Source: Claveliimonas bilis (lineage in GTDB: Bacteria > Bacillota > Clostridia > Lachnospirales > Lachnospiraceae). Taken from it: 64,000 bases of DNA. This document shows, piece by piece, positions 17,591 to 26,647 of the stretch (its first letter is position 1; each line of letters starts with the position of its first letter). Under the pieces are notes generated by a model. The model searched no databases. It was not told the origin of the DNA and saw only the letters and a program-made list of their open reading frames with translations. Location of the stretch: NCBI RefSeq assembly GCF_030296775.1, contig NZ_AP027742.1, positions 2,542,001 through 2,606,000 on the forward strand, written 5' to 3'. A program made the translations under genes and the position numbers.

Positions 17591-18073
17591 ATGATCATTC
17601 TGACACCTGAGACAAAGACCTGCATGTCTCATCTGCTGGCTCATGAGACATTCGATCATTTTTCTTTTATAGAAGGTGAAATTATAACCTTTGGGAAATT
17701 TACTATGAGCGGCTTTCTCCAAAAGAGTTTTTTTGACGAACCTCCCAAAGAAGAATATGCTCTCTGGAAACTTTTCAGAGACTACTGCTATTCTATTATC
17801 CGTGGAAAACGTACCCCTTTGAGCTTTCGCCTGATCTTTTCTCTCGCCCCGGAAGAAATCGGGAGATTTCTCTCTGACAGCAGACTGGATTTTCCTTTGT
17901 CTGATGTCCAGGGACTTTATCTGAATTTCCGGTATGACGGTTCCAAACTCACCTGCACTACCGGAACCTCCTTCCGTCAGTTTATCATGGACAAATCTGT
18001 GGAGCAGGCGTGGGATAAAAAAGTCCAGGAACTTTTCTTCCAAAACGGGATTCCCTATGAACTGGACAGTTGA
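17591..18073 (+). CDS. DUF5721 family protein
   Basis: A 160-residue soluble protein matching the DUF5721 family of Lachnospiraceae (SHLLAHETFDHF, IIRGKRTPLSFRLIFSL, DVQGLYLNFRYDG and TGTSFRQF are the parts I recognise). The role of the family is unknown. The ATG at 17591 follows AAAGAAAGGA; an in-frame start at 17528 lacks a ribosome binding site. It stands alone on the plus strand, divergent from the rluF operon, and ends at a strong terminator. Confidence 0.8.
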   Translation: MIILTPETKTCMSHLLAHETFDHFSFIEGEIITFGKFTMSGFLQKSFFDEPPKEEYALWKLFRDYCYSIIRGKRTPLSFRLIFSLAPEEIGRFLSDSRLDFPLSDVQGLYLNFRYDGSKLTCTTGTSFRQFIMDKSVEQAWDKKVQELFFQNGIPYELDS

Positions 18074-18100
18074 AGTAACCTGATACTTATAGCAGGCAAA

Positions 18101-18130
18101 GCAGGCGGATATCACATCCGCCTGCTTTTT
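18101..18130 (+). terminator. Intrinsic terminator after the DUF5721 gene
   Basis: GCAGGCGGAT (18101-18110) and ATCCGCCTGC (18116-18125) form a perfect 10-bp stem with a 5-base loop, followed by TTTTT. It is a GC-rich, standard plus-strand terminator, and also lies just past the end of the convergent gene at 18144. Confidence 0.85.
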
Positions 18131-18143
18131 ATATCCTCTATTC

Positions 18144-18572
18144 TTACTTTCCGGCCGCAAGCCTTTTCAACGTCTGCCGAATTACTTCCCAGGCCTTTTC
18201 AGGGCTCTCAATATCTTTTGTTGCTTCCTCCATGGGACAATTTCCTGTTCCCTGACGATTGCGGATCCTGTCAACCTTTTGCCCGCAGAAGCCGTCAATA
18301 CCGTAATCAGACAATAGAGCGGCTGCCTTCTCACTCATAACCGACGCGTAGACTTCCTTTACTCCTGCCATCACGTAAAGAAACGCTGCCCCTTTGCCTA
18401 CTACCTTATCCGCTGCAGAGAACCCTTTCAGATCCTCCCCGGCTTCCAGCCATTCAACTAACGGCAGAACTCCCCGTTTTTCTGTTGTCAGTATCTGTTC
18501 CCCTCTGCAGAGAACGCAGGTGTATCTGCTCTTGTCAAGAATTTCTACCGCTCTTCTAAGATCACTGCTCAT
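18144..18572 (-). CDS. DUF1893 family protein (deaminase-like fold)
   Basis: A 142-residue soluble protein of the DUF1893 family, which has a cytidine-deaminase-like fold. The conserved core is visible in LPLVEWLEAGEDLKGFSAADKVVGKGAAFLYV and ASVMSEKAAALLSDYGI; a cysteine pair typical of zinc-binding active deaminases is not evident, so catalysis is uncertain. The ATG at 18572 overlaps the end of the upstream transporter gene by 11 bp, which points to translational coupling and a joint function with that ECF S component. Confidence 0.72.
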   Translation of the reverse strand: MSSDLRRAVEILDKSRYTCVLCRGEQILTTEKRGVLPLVEWLEAGEDLKGFSAADKVVGKGAAFLYVMAGVKEVYASVMSEKAAALLSDYGIDGFCGQKVDRIRNRQGTGNCPMEEATKDIESPEKAWEVIRQTLKRLAAGK

Positions 18573-19134
18573 TTTTTGCCCTGTTATTGATCCAGAATAC
18601 AAGCAGCGGCAGCAGAGTCCACTGCAGGATCAATCCCGGAAGCCCTGTAACAATGCTGTTCCAGATAACAGGCATCTGGATTCCCTGTACACCCAGCAGA
18701 GAAACCCCGGCTACAATTGCAGCTGCACGCACCAGACGTCCTGCAATCTGCACAAGAACTACTTTTGCCAGTACAGGCATACTTACATTTCTAAGAAGAC
18801 CTGCCGCCAGTCCGTAAACTGCCAGCTCGATCATCATAAACGGAAGCATAGCTGCTCCCGGCATTCCTGACAGCGCAAAGCTTACAAGGGGACCAAACAC
18901 TCCGGCAACTGCTCCCGCATAAGGTCCTGCCATCAGTCCTGCCAGAATGATCGGAAGATGCATGGGAAGAAATGTCTCTCCAAGTGCTGTACCAAGTCCC
19001 GATACCGCTCCCATTACATGAAATAACTGTGGAATTACAACTGCTCCTGCTACCGCTGCAAATGCGGCAAGAGCCTGTGTTTTGAAAGCCAGTTTCGGAA
19101 GATCCTTTTGTTTTGTAATAATCGTGTTTGCCAT
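18562..19134 (-). CDS. ECF transporter substrate-binding (S) component
   Basis: A 190-residue membrane protein with about six helices. The stretch ETFLPMHLPIILAGLMAGPYAG, followed by GVFGPLVSFALSGMP, is characteristic of ECF S components, which capture vitamins or other small molecules and pass them to the shared EcfAAT module. No EcfA or EcfT gene is adjacent, as in group II systems. The substrate cannot be deduced. The ATG at 19134 is set by AAAGGAGAG. The DUF1893 gene overlaps its end, suggesting that the imported compound is handled by that protein. Confidence 0.8.
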   Translation of the reverse strand: MANTIITKQKDLPKLAFKTQALAAFAAVAGAVVIPQLFHVMGAVSGLGTALGETFLPMHLPIILAGLMAGPYAGAVAGVFGPLVSFALSGMPGAAMLPFMMIELAVYGLAAGLLRNVSMPVLAKVVLVQIAGRLVRAAAIVAGVSLLGVQGIQMPVIWNSIVTGLPGLILQWTLLPLLVFWINNRAKNEQ

Positions 19135-19172
19135 ACTTTCTCTCCTTTCCATTTTTGTTCTGTCATCCTCTT

Positions 19173-19189
19173 CTCTTGTCAAAAGAGTG
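19173..19189 (-). repeat. Partial copy of the CIRCE element
   Basis: CACTCTTTTGACAAGAG on the minus strand is identical over 17 bases to the core of the perfect CIRCE at 21339-21365, including the whole 9-base spacer, but the outer parts of both arms are lost. It lies between the htpG stop and the ECF S-component gene. It may be a decayed operator or a chance/duplication remnant; HrcA binding is not expected with arms this short. Confidence 0.45.
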
Positions 19190-19201
19190 TCCCATCCGCT
19201 T

Positions 19202-21259
19202 TTATTTTGTCAGCAGCATCATAATGTCATTGCTTCTCTGTACAAAAGCTGTCATCTCTTCCGGGCTTAAAGGCTTATGAGCCAGCATTGCCAGATCATA
19301 AAGCTGTCTGCAGATCACCGGAACCTTCTCATTATCTTTGTTTTCAACTACAAACTGGACCAGTGGATGGTTGGCATTCAGAGTCAGCGTACTGTCTGTA
19401 CCGAACATGGACGGATCCATTCCCGTCATGCCGTACATTTTCATCATTTCCTGCATACGTCTGCTCTGCTCTGACAGAGTGATCATAGAAGCCACCTTGT
19501 CATCTTTCAGTTTTTCAACCTTTACATTCAGTTTATCATTATCCAGAGCTTTTTTAAAGACCTCTGTTAAAGTATCCGCTGTTTTCTGGAAGTTTTCTTT
19601 TTCTTCTTCCTTCACTTCTTCCTTTGCAGATTCTGTAATGTCAGCATCGATGCGCTGGAACTGTATATTTTGGTTCCTCTGTTCCAGTTGTGTGATAAAC
19701 GGAGAGTCGATATTGTGGTTCAGGATCACCGCATCCAGTCCCTGAGTGCGGAACATATTGATATACTGGCTCTGCTGCTGTTCATCTGTCACATAATAGA
19801 TAGTAGTCTTCGGCTCTTCCTTCTTCTCTTCACCCTCTGTCTCCTCTTTCTGATCCTTCGGATCGATTAAAGTTCCGCCGTTTTCCTCTACACACTCTTT
19901 CAGAGTCATATATTTATGGTCGATATTCTTGAAGAGAATGTAATCCATCATCTTGTCACAGAATTTTTCGTCCTTCAGGCAGCCGAATTTAATAAACGGA
20001 CTGATATCATCCCAGTATTTCTCATAATTTTCCTTGTCAGTCTTACACATGCCGCTCAGTTTATCAGCTACCTTTTTGGAGATATAATCTGCAATCTTTG
20101 TCACAAATCCATCGTTCTGAAGCGCGCTTCTTGATACATTCAACGGAAGATCCGGACAGTCGATCACTCCTTTTAATACCATCAGGAACTCCGGAATCAC
20201 TTCTTTGATGTTATCAGCAATAAATACCTGGTTGTTATACAGCTTAATGGTTCCCTCAATGGAATCGTACTCTGTGTTGATCTTCGGGAAATAAAGGATA
20301 CCCTTTAAATTGAAAGGATAATCCATATTTAAATGAATCCAGAAGAGCGGCTCCTTGTAGTCCAGGAACACCTTTCTGTAAAATTCTATATAATCCTCCT
20401 TGGAACATTCATTCGGATGTTTTGTCCAGAGAGGATGGATGTCATTGATCGCAACCGGACGCTTGTTGATCTTTACTTTGTCCTTTGCCGGGGATACTTC
20501 TACCATTTCTTTCTCCCCGTTTTCATTTTCCTTCTCTTCCATCTTGGCTTCCTCATGGATCCGTTCTACAACAACGTCATCCTCTTTCAGGTCAGCCTCA
20601 TCGATCGTCTCATATTCCTGCTCCGCATTGGCTTTGGACAGGAAAATTTCCACCGGCATAAAAGAGCAGTACTTCTCCAGAACTTCTCTTACACGATACT
20701 CATTTGCAAATTCCAGGCTGTCATCATTCAGGAAAAGAGTAATTTCCGTTCCGACTCCTTCTTTATTTCCGTCTGACATCTCATATTCTGTCCCGCCATT
20801 GCTGACCCAGTGCACCGGCGCGGATCCTTCCTTATAGGAAAGAGTATCGATATGAACTTCATCAGCCACCATAAACGCTGAATAAAATCCAAGTCCGAAA
20901 TGTCCGATCATGTCATCTTCCGTTGTTTTGTCCTTGTACTTTTCCAAAAATTCTGTTGCTCCTGAAAAGGCGATCTGAGTAATGTACTCTTCCACCTCAT
21001 CTGCTGTCATACCGATACCATTATCGATAAATTTCAGTGTCTTTTCTTCCGGATTTACGATCACCTGGATCTGCGGTTTATAATCATCCGCCATCTGATA
21101 TTCTCCCATCATATCAAGCTTTTTCAGCTTTGTGATGGCGTCGCACCCATTTGAGATCATCTCACGGACGAAGATGTCGTGATCAGAATACACCCACTTC
21201 TTAATGATTGGGAAAATATTCTCACTGCTGATAGATAAATTTCCTTTTTTTGCTGCCAT
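19202..21259 (-). CDS. htpG: Hsp90-family chaperone HtpG
   Basis: A 685-residue Hsp90 chaperone acting on client proteins in the cytoplasm with ATP. The N-terminal ATPase domain shows REMISNGCDAITKLKK with the catalytic glutamate, DNGIGMTADE and GHFGLGFYSAFMVAD. Middle-domain signatures LNVSRSALQND and the C-terminal dimerisation part are present. Two charged Glu/Lys-rich inserts (about 230-260 and 475-490) make it longer than E. coli HtpG. The start is normal. It is preceded by a perfect CIRCE element, so HrcA repression is likely, unlike B. subtilis htpG. Confidence 0.95.
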   Translation of the reverse strand: MAAKKGNLSISSENIFPIIKKWVYSDHDIFVREMISNGCDAITKLKKLDMMGEYQMADDYKPQIQVIVNPEEKTLKFIDNGIGMTADEVEEYITQIAFSGATEFLEKYKDKTTEDDMIGHFGLGFYSAFMVADEVHIDTLSYKEGSAPVHWVSNGGTEYEMSDGNKEGVGTEITLFLNDDSLEFANEYRVREVLEKYCSFMPVEIFLSKANAEQEYETIDEADLKEDDVVVERIHEEAKMEEKENENGEKEMVEVSPAKDKVKINKRPVAINDIHPLWTKHPNECSKEDYIEFYRKVFLDYKEPLFWIHLNMDYPFNLKGILYFPKINTEYDSIEGTIKLYNNQVFIADNIKEVIPEFLMVLKGVIDCPDLPLNVSRSALQNDGFVTKIADYISKKVADKLSGMCKTDKENYEKYWDDISPFIKFGCLKDEKFCDKMMDYILFKNIDHKYMTLKECVEENGGTLIDPKDQKEETEGEEKKEEPKTTIYYVTDEQQQSQYINMFRTQGLDAVILNHNIDSPFITQLEQRNQNIQFQRIDADITESAKEEVKEEEKENFQKTADTLTEVFKKALDNDKLNVKVEKLKDDKVASMITLSEQSRRMQEMMKMYGMTGMDPSMFGTDSTLTLNANHPLVQFVVENKDNEKVPVICRQLYDLAMLAHKPLSPEEMTAFVQRSNDIMMLLTK

Positions 21260-21302
21260 TTATATCACTCCTTATAAATTCTCTTTTTCTCGTCTAAAAA
21301 AT

Positions 21303-21331
21303 ATGATAATACCCTCTGTTTTAAATGTCAA
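21303..21331 (-). promoter_or_regulatory. Promoter of htpG
   Basis: On the minus strand TTGACA (21331-21326) and TATCAT (21308-21303) are 17 bases apart and lie 44 bases before the htpG start. This is a near-consensus vegetative promoter. The CIRCE operator lies just upstream of the -35 instead of downstream of the start site. Confidence 0.7.
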
Positions 21332-21338
21332 TAAAAAA

Positions 21339-21365
21339 TTAGCACTCTTTTGACAAGAGTGCTAA
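21339..21365 (-). promoter_or_regulatory. CIRCE operator (HrcA binding site)
   Basis: TTAGCACTC-N9-GAGTGCTAA, an exact match to the CIRCE consensus, with arms 21339-21347 and 21357-21365. It is bound by the heat-shock repressor HrcA in Firmicutes. It is seven bases upstream of the htpG -35 element and 33 bases beyond the end of the upstream permease gene, so htpG is the only gene it can serve. Confidence 0.93.
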
Positions 21366-21398
21366 TAATTCCCTTAAAAATATAAAAATTTCATAAAT

Positions 21399-24300
21399 TT
21401 ATTCCACGCTCTTTAAGGATTCTACCATATCAATGCGCTTCAGTTTAAAATACATTACCCAGTTTACGAACATGGAAAATCCCAATGTAAAGAGAAGGCT
21501 GTACAGATAACTCGGGAAATGGATCACTCTGCCGAACATGATCTCGTCTACCTCCACAGTGACAATAATAAACTGAAGCAGAAGCCGTCCAAGCCCCATT
21601 CCCGCAAGGGCTCCTATCAATGTGAGAAGAATATTCTCCCGGTATACATAGGAAGCCACCTCTATGTCATAAAATCCCAGTACTTTGATGGTTGCAAGTT
21701 CCCGTTTTCTTTCTGTAATATTAATGGTATTCAGATTATAAAGTACTACAAAAGCCAGCATTCCGGCCGATATGATCAGTACAACAATGACCAGATTTAA
21801 ACTTTGAAGCATATCATCCAGCCTGCCTTCTATACTGGTAGTGTAACTGATATTCAGCACATTTTCATTGTCCAGAAGACGGCTTCCGATCTGTTCCGCC
21901 TGATCTTCTTTTCCATCCTGCAGTTTCACAAGGACTCCATTATATTTTGCCTGTGCTCCAAATAGCTCCTCATAATATTCCGGTGACAGATAAATGTAAT
22001 GTCCTATATAATTTTCACAGATAGCCTCTACCGTCACTTCCTTTTCACCAAGACCGTTATCTTCCAGCTTCACGGTATCTCCGGTTTCCACGCCAAGGGC
22101 TTCCGCCGCTTTTTCTGTCAGGATAGCTCCCTCGCCTTCCAGCGTATAGGATTCTGATGAGGTTCTGCTTCGGAATGTAAGGAAATCCTCAATATGTTCT
22201 GTACTTTCCGGTACTGTAAGATAGACATCCAGAGTTTCACTGTCTGATTTCACCTCCAGATTCTGCATCCGGACCTGGAGTTCTCCGTCTACAGCCTTTT
22301 CGTCCTTTACCGCATTTACGATCTCATCTTTTTCCTCTGCAGATAATCCATCATCATAGTAAACTGCGGCATCATAATGCTGAATCTCCTGATATTGCAG
22401 ATCCGGGACCTCAAAAATGCTGTCCTTCAGCCCAAAGCCCACTACCATCAGAGCCATGCAGCCTCCTATACCAAACACTGTCATAAAAAACCGTTTTTTA
22501 TAGCGGACCAGATTTCGTATAGAAGATTTCCACGTAAAATTCAAATGCCGCCAGATCAGTCCCACTCTCTCCAGAAGAATCCTCTGCCCCTGTTTTGGCG
22601 CCGGAGGACGCATCAGCTGGGCCGGAACACTTGCCAGTTCTTTATAACAGGCCATAAGTGTTGCCGCAAGAGTACAGAGCACAGCGATCAAAATTGCCTG
22701 CAATGCATAGCTCATGTGATAGGGCACAAGCATATCGGGAATATGCTGATACATGATCTTATAAGCATATATGATGATCCACGGAAAGATCTTTTCTCCT
22801 AAAAGTACACCGACAATGCTTCCGCCCAGAGTAGCTGTTAGAGCATATGTAATATATTTCCCCGCAATAGCCAATTTGCTGTATCCAAGAGCTTTCAGCG
22901 TTCCGATCTGGATTCTCTGCTCCTCCACCATTCTTGTCATAGCAGTAAGGCTGATAAGCGCCGCTACCAGAAAGAATACAGCCGGAAATACCTGCCCGAT
23001 AGCTCTCATCCTGTCGGCGTTGTCCCCGTATCCGTCATACTCCGCCAGTGCGCTGCTCCTGTCCTGCACATACCATTCAGGGTTTTCGATCTTTTCTATT
23101 TCTGCTCTGGCATCGGCGATTTCCTGCTTTGCCTCCTCAAGCTGTCTCTCACCGTCCGCAATCTTTGCTTCTCCGTCTGCGATCTGCTGCGCTGCCTCAG
23201 CTGCCGCCTTCTCATATTCGGACCATCCGTCCTGAATTTCTTTTTCACCGGATGCCAGTTCGTTTTTCCCTGACTGAAGAGTTTTTTCCTGACCGTTTAG
23301 CATCTCCCACGCTGCATCAATCTGGGCCTGCCCGGCATCGATCTGTCTTTTCGATGCATCCAGCTCCTCTCTTGCCTGCTTAAGCTGAGCCTCGCCATCC
23401 CGGATCTGCTTCCCGGCTTCTATAAGCGCCTGTTCGCCGGCTGTCAGCTGCTGTTCTTTTTCAAGAAGCTGCTGTTCTCCCGCTTCCAGCTCCTGTTCCT
23501 TCTTCTCAAGATCTGCAAGCTGACTTTCCAGAGCCGCGATCATTGTATTGAGAGCCTCTTCACTTTCAATGCCCTGTCCCTGCATCTGTGCGGTCAGAGC
23601 ATCTTTTTGCTGATTCCATCCGGCAAGGCTTTCTTCCAGTCCGGCCTTTACAGAATCCCACTGTTCCAGAAATTCTGTCTCCTCCTGTGTCCTTTCCTCC
23701 TCCGGAATCTTCAGGATTTCTTCATAATGCACCGCGCCTTCTTCCATCTGTCCTGTAACCTGGTCAATATTATCCTGGCAGGTTTGAAAAGCAGCCTGCA
23801 GCTGCTTCAACGGTTCCAGAGATGAGTTGATCTCGCCCTTTCCCTGTTCCAGCAATTCTTTCTGCTCATCCAGCTCCTGTTTTTGCCTGGCAATTTCCTG
23901 CTTCGCCCCGGTGATCAGAGGCATTTTCTGATTGTATTCTACAAGATAAGCTGCCCTTGCGCTCTGCAGCTCGCTTTCTTTTTGCTCCAGCTGTGCCGCA
24001 CCGCTTTCATATTGTTGTTTCCCCTCATCCAGCGAAGCCTGTTGGGAAATCAGTTCCTGCTTTCCTGACTTAAGCTGGGCTTCCCCATCTGCAATCTGCT
24101 GCCTGGACTGCTCGAGAAGCTCCTGGGAATCCTCCAACTGTTTTCTGGCGTCTGCAAGCTCTTTTGCAGCCGTGCTTTTAGAATCTTCCAGTTCCTTCCG
24201 TGCATCTGCAAGGGTTTTTGATTCCTCGTCTACCGTCTGCTGTGCGTCGTCCACTTCTTCGTAGGCCTCATCCATAATATCCTGTCGCCGCACTTCGCAC

Positions 24301-25049
24301 CTGGCGTCGGCAATTTCTTCCAGACGGTCTGCCGTTTCAGAAACAACTGATTCATATTCGTCGGTAAATGCCGTCTCATCGGCCGCTCCTTCCACCCGGA
24401 CATAAGCCTCCGAGTAGACATCCATACAAAAACTCTCTTCCGGCACCGCAATAAAACCACTGACTTCGCCGTTTCCTACCGTACTGCTGCCTCTCCCGAA
24501 GGAAATATAAAGAGGGCTGTTTCCGATTCCCACAATTTCATAAGTATCTGTTGTGAGAGTATCCGAAAGAGAGTCGCCGCTTCCGGAGGAAACTGTGATG
24601 GTATCCCCCACTTTGTACCCTTCGCTGGCTGCAAAGTCCTCATCTAAAAGACACTCTCCCTCTTTTTGAGGGAGCTGCCCTTCCGCTACCTGCACATCAT
24701 TAAAATTTTCCTGTATGGACATGACATGGACAACCTTTTCCGTATCTCCCACGGAACAGAGCACATCCGTACTGTAGGCTCCTTCTGCCGCCTCAACGCC
24801 TTCCGTCTTTTCTATTTCTTCAATATCATCTTCCGTAAGCCCCATCGTTCCCATGACTTTAATGTCCATCAGATGTTCCTTGTCAAAATAGGCATCACCG
24901 GAAACTCTCATACTGGGTTCGGAAGATCGGATTCCCGCATAGAAAGCAACTCCCAGCGCTACAATGAAAAAGATAGAAATAAAACGGCCCCGGGACTTTT
25001 TGATCTCCATGAAGAAGTCCTTATGTAACATATTCCTTTTTTTCTTCAT
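21399..25049 (-). CDS. MacB/FtsX-type ABC transporter permease with giant extracellular coiled coil
   Basis: A 1216-residue permease with two FtsX domains. An N-terminal helix (about 21-42) is followed by a large outside region: a MacB-like periplasmic-type domain (about 45-250), then some 430 residues (about 260-695) of nearly continuous heptad-rich coiled coil, full of Gln, Glu, Lys and Ala with repeated ADG, QLxxG and EL units. Four-helix membrane blocks lie near 705-850 and at the C-terminus (about 1100-1200), with a second outside domain (about 900-1080) between. MacB-like proteins use ATP to drive movements outside the membrane. The target is unknown; the coiled coil could reach a cell-wall enzyme, as FtsEX does. 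Confidence 0.85.
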   Translation of the reverse strand: MKKKRNMLHKDFFMEIKKSRGRFISIFFIVALGVAFYAGIRSSEPSMRVSGDAYFDKEHLMDIKVMGTMGLTEDDIEEIEKTEGVEAAEGAYSTDVLCSVGDTEKVVHVMSIQENFNDVQVAEGQLPQKEGECLLDEDFAASEGYKVGDTITVSSGSGDSLSDTLTTDTYEIVGIGNSPLYISFGRGSSTVGNGEVSGFIAVPEESFCMDVYSEAYVRVEGAADETAFTDEYESVVSETADRLEEIADARCEVRRQDIMDEAYEEVDDAQQTVDEESKTLADARKELEDSKSTAAKELADARKQLEDSQELLEQSRQQIADGEAQLKSGKQELISQQASLDEGKQQYESGAAQLEQKESELQSARAAYLVEYNQKMPLITGAKQEIARQKQELDEQKELLEQGKGEINSSLEPLKQLQAAFQTCQDNIDQVTGQMEEGAVHYEEILKIPEEERTQEETEFLEQWDSVKAGLEESLAGWNQQKDALTAQMQGQGIESEEALNTMIAALESQLADLEKKEQELEAGEQQLLEKEQQLTAGEQALIEAGKQIRDGEAQLKQAREELDASKRQIDAGQAQIDAAWEMLNGQEKTLQSGKNELASGEKEIQDGWSEYEKAAAEAAQQIADGEAKIADGERQLEEAKQEIADARAEIEKIENPEWYVQDRSSALAEYDGYGDNADRMRAIGQVFPAVFFLVAALISLTAMTRMVEEQRIQIGTLKALGYSKLAIAGKYITYALTATLGGSIVGVLLGEKIFPWIIIYAYKIMYQHIPDMLVPYHMSYALQAILIAVLCTLAATLMACYKELASVPAQLMRPPAPKQGQRILLERVGLIWRHLNFTWKSSIRNLVRYKKRFFMTVFGIGGCMALMVVGFGLKDSIFEVPDLQYQEIQHYDAAVYYDDGLSAEEKDEIVNAVKDEKAVDGELQVRMQNLEVKSDSETLDVYLTVPESTEHIEDFLTFRSRTSSESYTLEGEGAILTEKAAEALGVETGDTVKLEDNGLGEKEVTVEAICENYIGHYIYLSPEYYEELFGAQAKYNGVLVKLQDGKEDQAEQIGSRLLDNENVLNISYTTSIEGRLDDMLQSLNLVIVVLIISAGMLAFVVLYNLNTINITERKRELATIKVLGFYDIEVASYVYRENILLTLIGALAGMGLGRLLLQFIIVTVEVDEIMFGRVIHFPSYLYSLLFTLGFSMFVNWVMYFKLKRIDMVESLKSVE

Positions 25050-25056
25050 ACAATCC

Positions 25057-25761
25057 CTACCATTCTATCGTTTCTACCGGAACCGGATGGGGGTTTTCCA
25101 CGATTTCTTTTGTCTTTCCGTTTTTAATCTTGATCACGCGATCCGCCATAGGCGCAATTGCCGAATTATGCGTGATAAGAATCACTGTCATTCCTCTTTG
25201 GCGGCAGGTATCCTGCAGTAATTTTAAAATCGCCTTTCCTGTATTGTAATCCAGAGCACCTGTAGGCTCATCGCACAGCAAAAGTTTGGGATTTTTAGCA
25301 AGCGCCCGGGCGATGGAAACTCTCTGCTGTTCTCCTCCGGAAAGCTGCGCCGGAAAATTATCCACCCGCTCTCCTAAGCCTACATGCTGCAGCACTTCTC
25401 TTGCATCCAAAGGGTCTTTGCAGATCTGCAGCGCCAGCTCCACATTTTCCAATGCGGTAAGATTGGGGATCAGATTATAAAATTGAAAAACAAATCCAAT
25501 ATCATCTCTTCTATAGGAGATCAGTTCCTTTCCGCTGTATTTTGTAATATCATTTCCGTCGATCCACACCTCGCCCCCGGTGGCTGTATCCATTCCGCCC
25601 AGTATGTTCAGCACCGTGGTCTTTCCGGCACCACTTGGTCCAACTACAACTGCAAATTCGCCTTTTTTTATCTGGAAGGAGATCCCATCTGCTGCTGCAA
25701 TATCTACTTCTCCCATATGGTATATTTTTTTTACGTCTTTCAAAGAGACAAATTCAGGCAT
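25057..25761 (-). CDS. ABC transporter ATP-binding protein (LolD/MacB type)
   Basis: A 234-residue ATPase with Walker [11 protein letters not shown]-loop [14 protein letters not shown], signature LSGGEQQR, Walker [13 protein letters not shown] and the switch histidine in LITHN. The [11 protein letters not shown] pattern marks the MacB/LolD class that works with FtsX permeases. It is seven bases upstream of the 1216-residue permease gene and is its obvious partner. The start has AGGAGG in front. Confidence 0.92.
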   Translation of the reverse strand: MPEFVSLKDVKKIYHMGEVDIAAADGISFQIKKGEFAVVVGPSGAGKTTVLNILGGMDTATGGEVWIDGNDITKYSGKELISYRRDDIGFVFQFYNLIPNLTALENVELALQICKDPLDAREVLQHVGLGERVDNFPAQLSGGEQQRVSIARALAKNPKLLLCDEPTGALDYNTGKAILKLLQDTCRQRGMTVILITHNSAIAPMADRVIKIKNGKTKEIVENPHPVPVETIEW

Positions 25762-25818
25762 AAAGTACCTCCTGTGGATAATGTTCTCCCGAACTGAAAT
25801 TTTACATTGTATGCAATT

Positions 25819-25846
25819 ATTATATCACTTATAATAGAAATTGTAA
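25819..25846 (-). promoter_or_regulatory. Putative promoter of the ABC exporter operon
   Basis: On the minus strand TTACAA (25846-25841) and TATAAT (25824-25819) are 16 bases apart, about 58 bases before the ATPase start at 25761. Confidence 0.5.
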
Positions 25847-25892
25847 TGTTCTGTATTGGAAGTTTATAAGATTTTAAGAATGGAGTGGTATA

Positions 25893-26396
25893 ATGGAAAA
25901 AGTAGAATTTGTGAAAGCACAAAGTGACGAAGACATCCGCCGGGTTGCGGTTCTTGCTGAAGAAATCTGGCATGAACATTTCACAGATATTATCGGAGAA
26001 GCACAAGTGAATTATATGGTAGAAAAATTTCAGTCCTATCCGGCACTTAAAGCGCAGATTGCCGACGGGTATGAATATTATCAGATCATGTATGGCGGGC
26101 AGCTGGCAGGCTATACCGGGGTACATCCGGAAGATGGCAGACTCTTTTTAAGCAAGCTTTATCTGCACAAAGATTTTCGCGGAAAACATTTAAGTACAAA
26201 AGCCTTTCATTTTCTCACAGAACTCTGCCGTAAAAGAAATCTTTCTTCGATTTGGCTCACCTGTAACAAACATAATGATCATACACTAAAAGTATATGAT
26301 CATCTCGGTTTTCATACTATCCGCTCCGAAAAGAATGACATTGGAAACGGTTTCTATATGGATGACTATATTATGGAATATTCCGTGACAGGATAA
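25893..26396 (+). CDS. GNAT-family N-acetyltransferase
   Basis: A 167-residue acetyltransferase using acetyl-CoA. The core shows LFLSKLYLHKDFRGKHLSTKAF, where the RGKHLS stretch forms the acetyl-CoA pyrophosphate loop, and later TCNKHNDHTLKVYDHLGF, a typical GNAT motif. The substrate is unknown; spermidine or small amines are possible. The ATG is preceded by GGAG. It is divergent from the ABC exporter operon with 131 bases between. Confidence 0.85.
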   Translation: MEKVEFVKAQSDEDIRRVAVLAEEIWHEHFTDIIGEAQVNYMVEKFQSYPALKAQIADGYEYYQIMYGGQLAGYTGVHPEDGRLFLSKLYLHKDFRGKHLSTKAFHFLTELCRKRNLSSIWLTCNKHNDHTLKVYDHLGFHTIRSEKNDIGNGFYMDDYIMEYSVTG

Positions 26397-26408
26397 ATGA
26401 AAAATAAA

Positions 26409-26624
26409 TTACTGTGCCTCTCTTCCGATCAGATGATCAAGGCTGATCTCAAAAACATCAGCAATGCGGCACAGCATAAAAATATCCGGAACACGTTTGT
26501 TATTTTCATAAGATGACAGGGAAGTACGGTCCACACCTATCTTTTCTGCCATCTCTTTTTGTTTCAGACCGTGCTCTGTTCTGAATTTACGGATCCTGTT
26601 TCCGATTTTATATGGTTCTGTCAT
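26409..26624 (-). CDS. XRE-family transcriptional regulator (small)
   Basis: A 71-residue single-domain helix-turn-helix protein (IGNRIRKFRTEHGLKQKEMAEKIGVDRTSLSSYENNKRVPD). It has no effector domain. It is 23 bp downstream of a second XRE gene in the same direction, so the two may be co-transcribed and act together. Targets are unknown. Confidence 0.82.
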   Translation of the reverse strand: MTEPYKIGNRIRKFRTEHGLKQKEMAEKIGVDRTSLSSYENNKRVPDIFMLCRIADVFEISLDHLIGREAQ

Positions 26625-26647
26625 TTTTACTGGTTCCTTTGTCCGTC

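Noticed and set aside
19173-19189. A second functional CIRCE operator
   Set aside because: Only 5 of 9 and 3 of 9 outer-arm positions fit; it is reported as a partial repeat, not as an operator.
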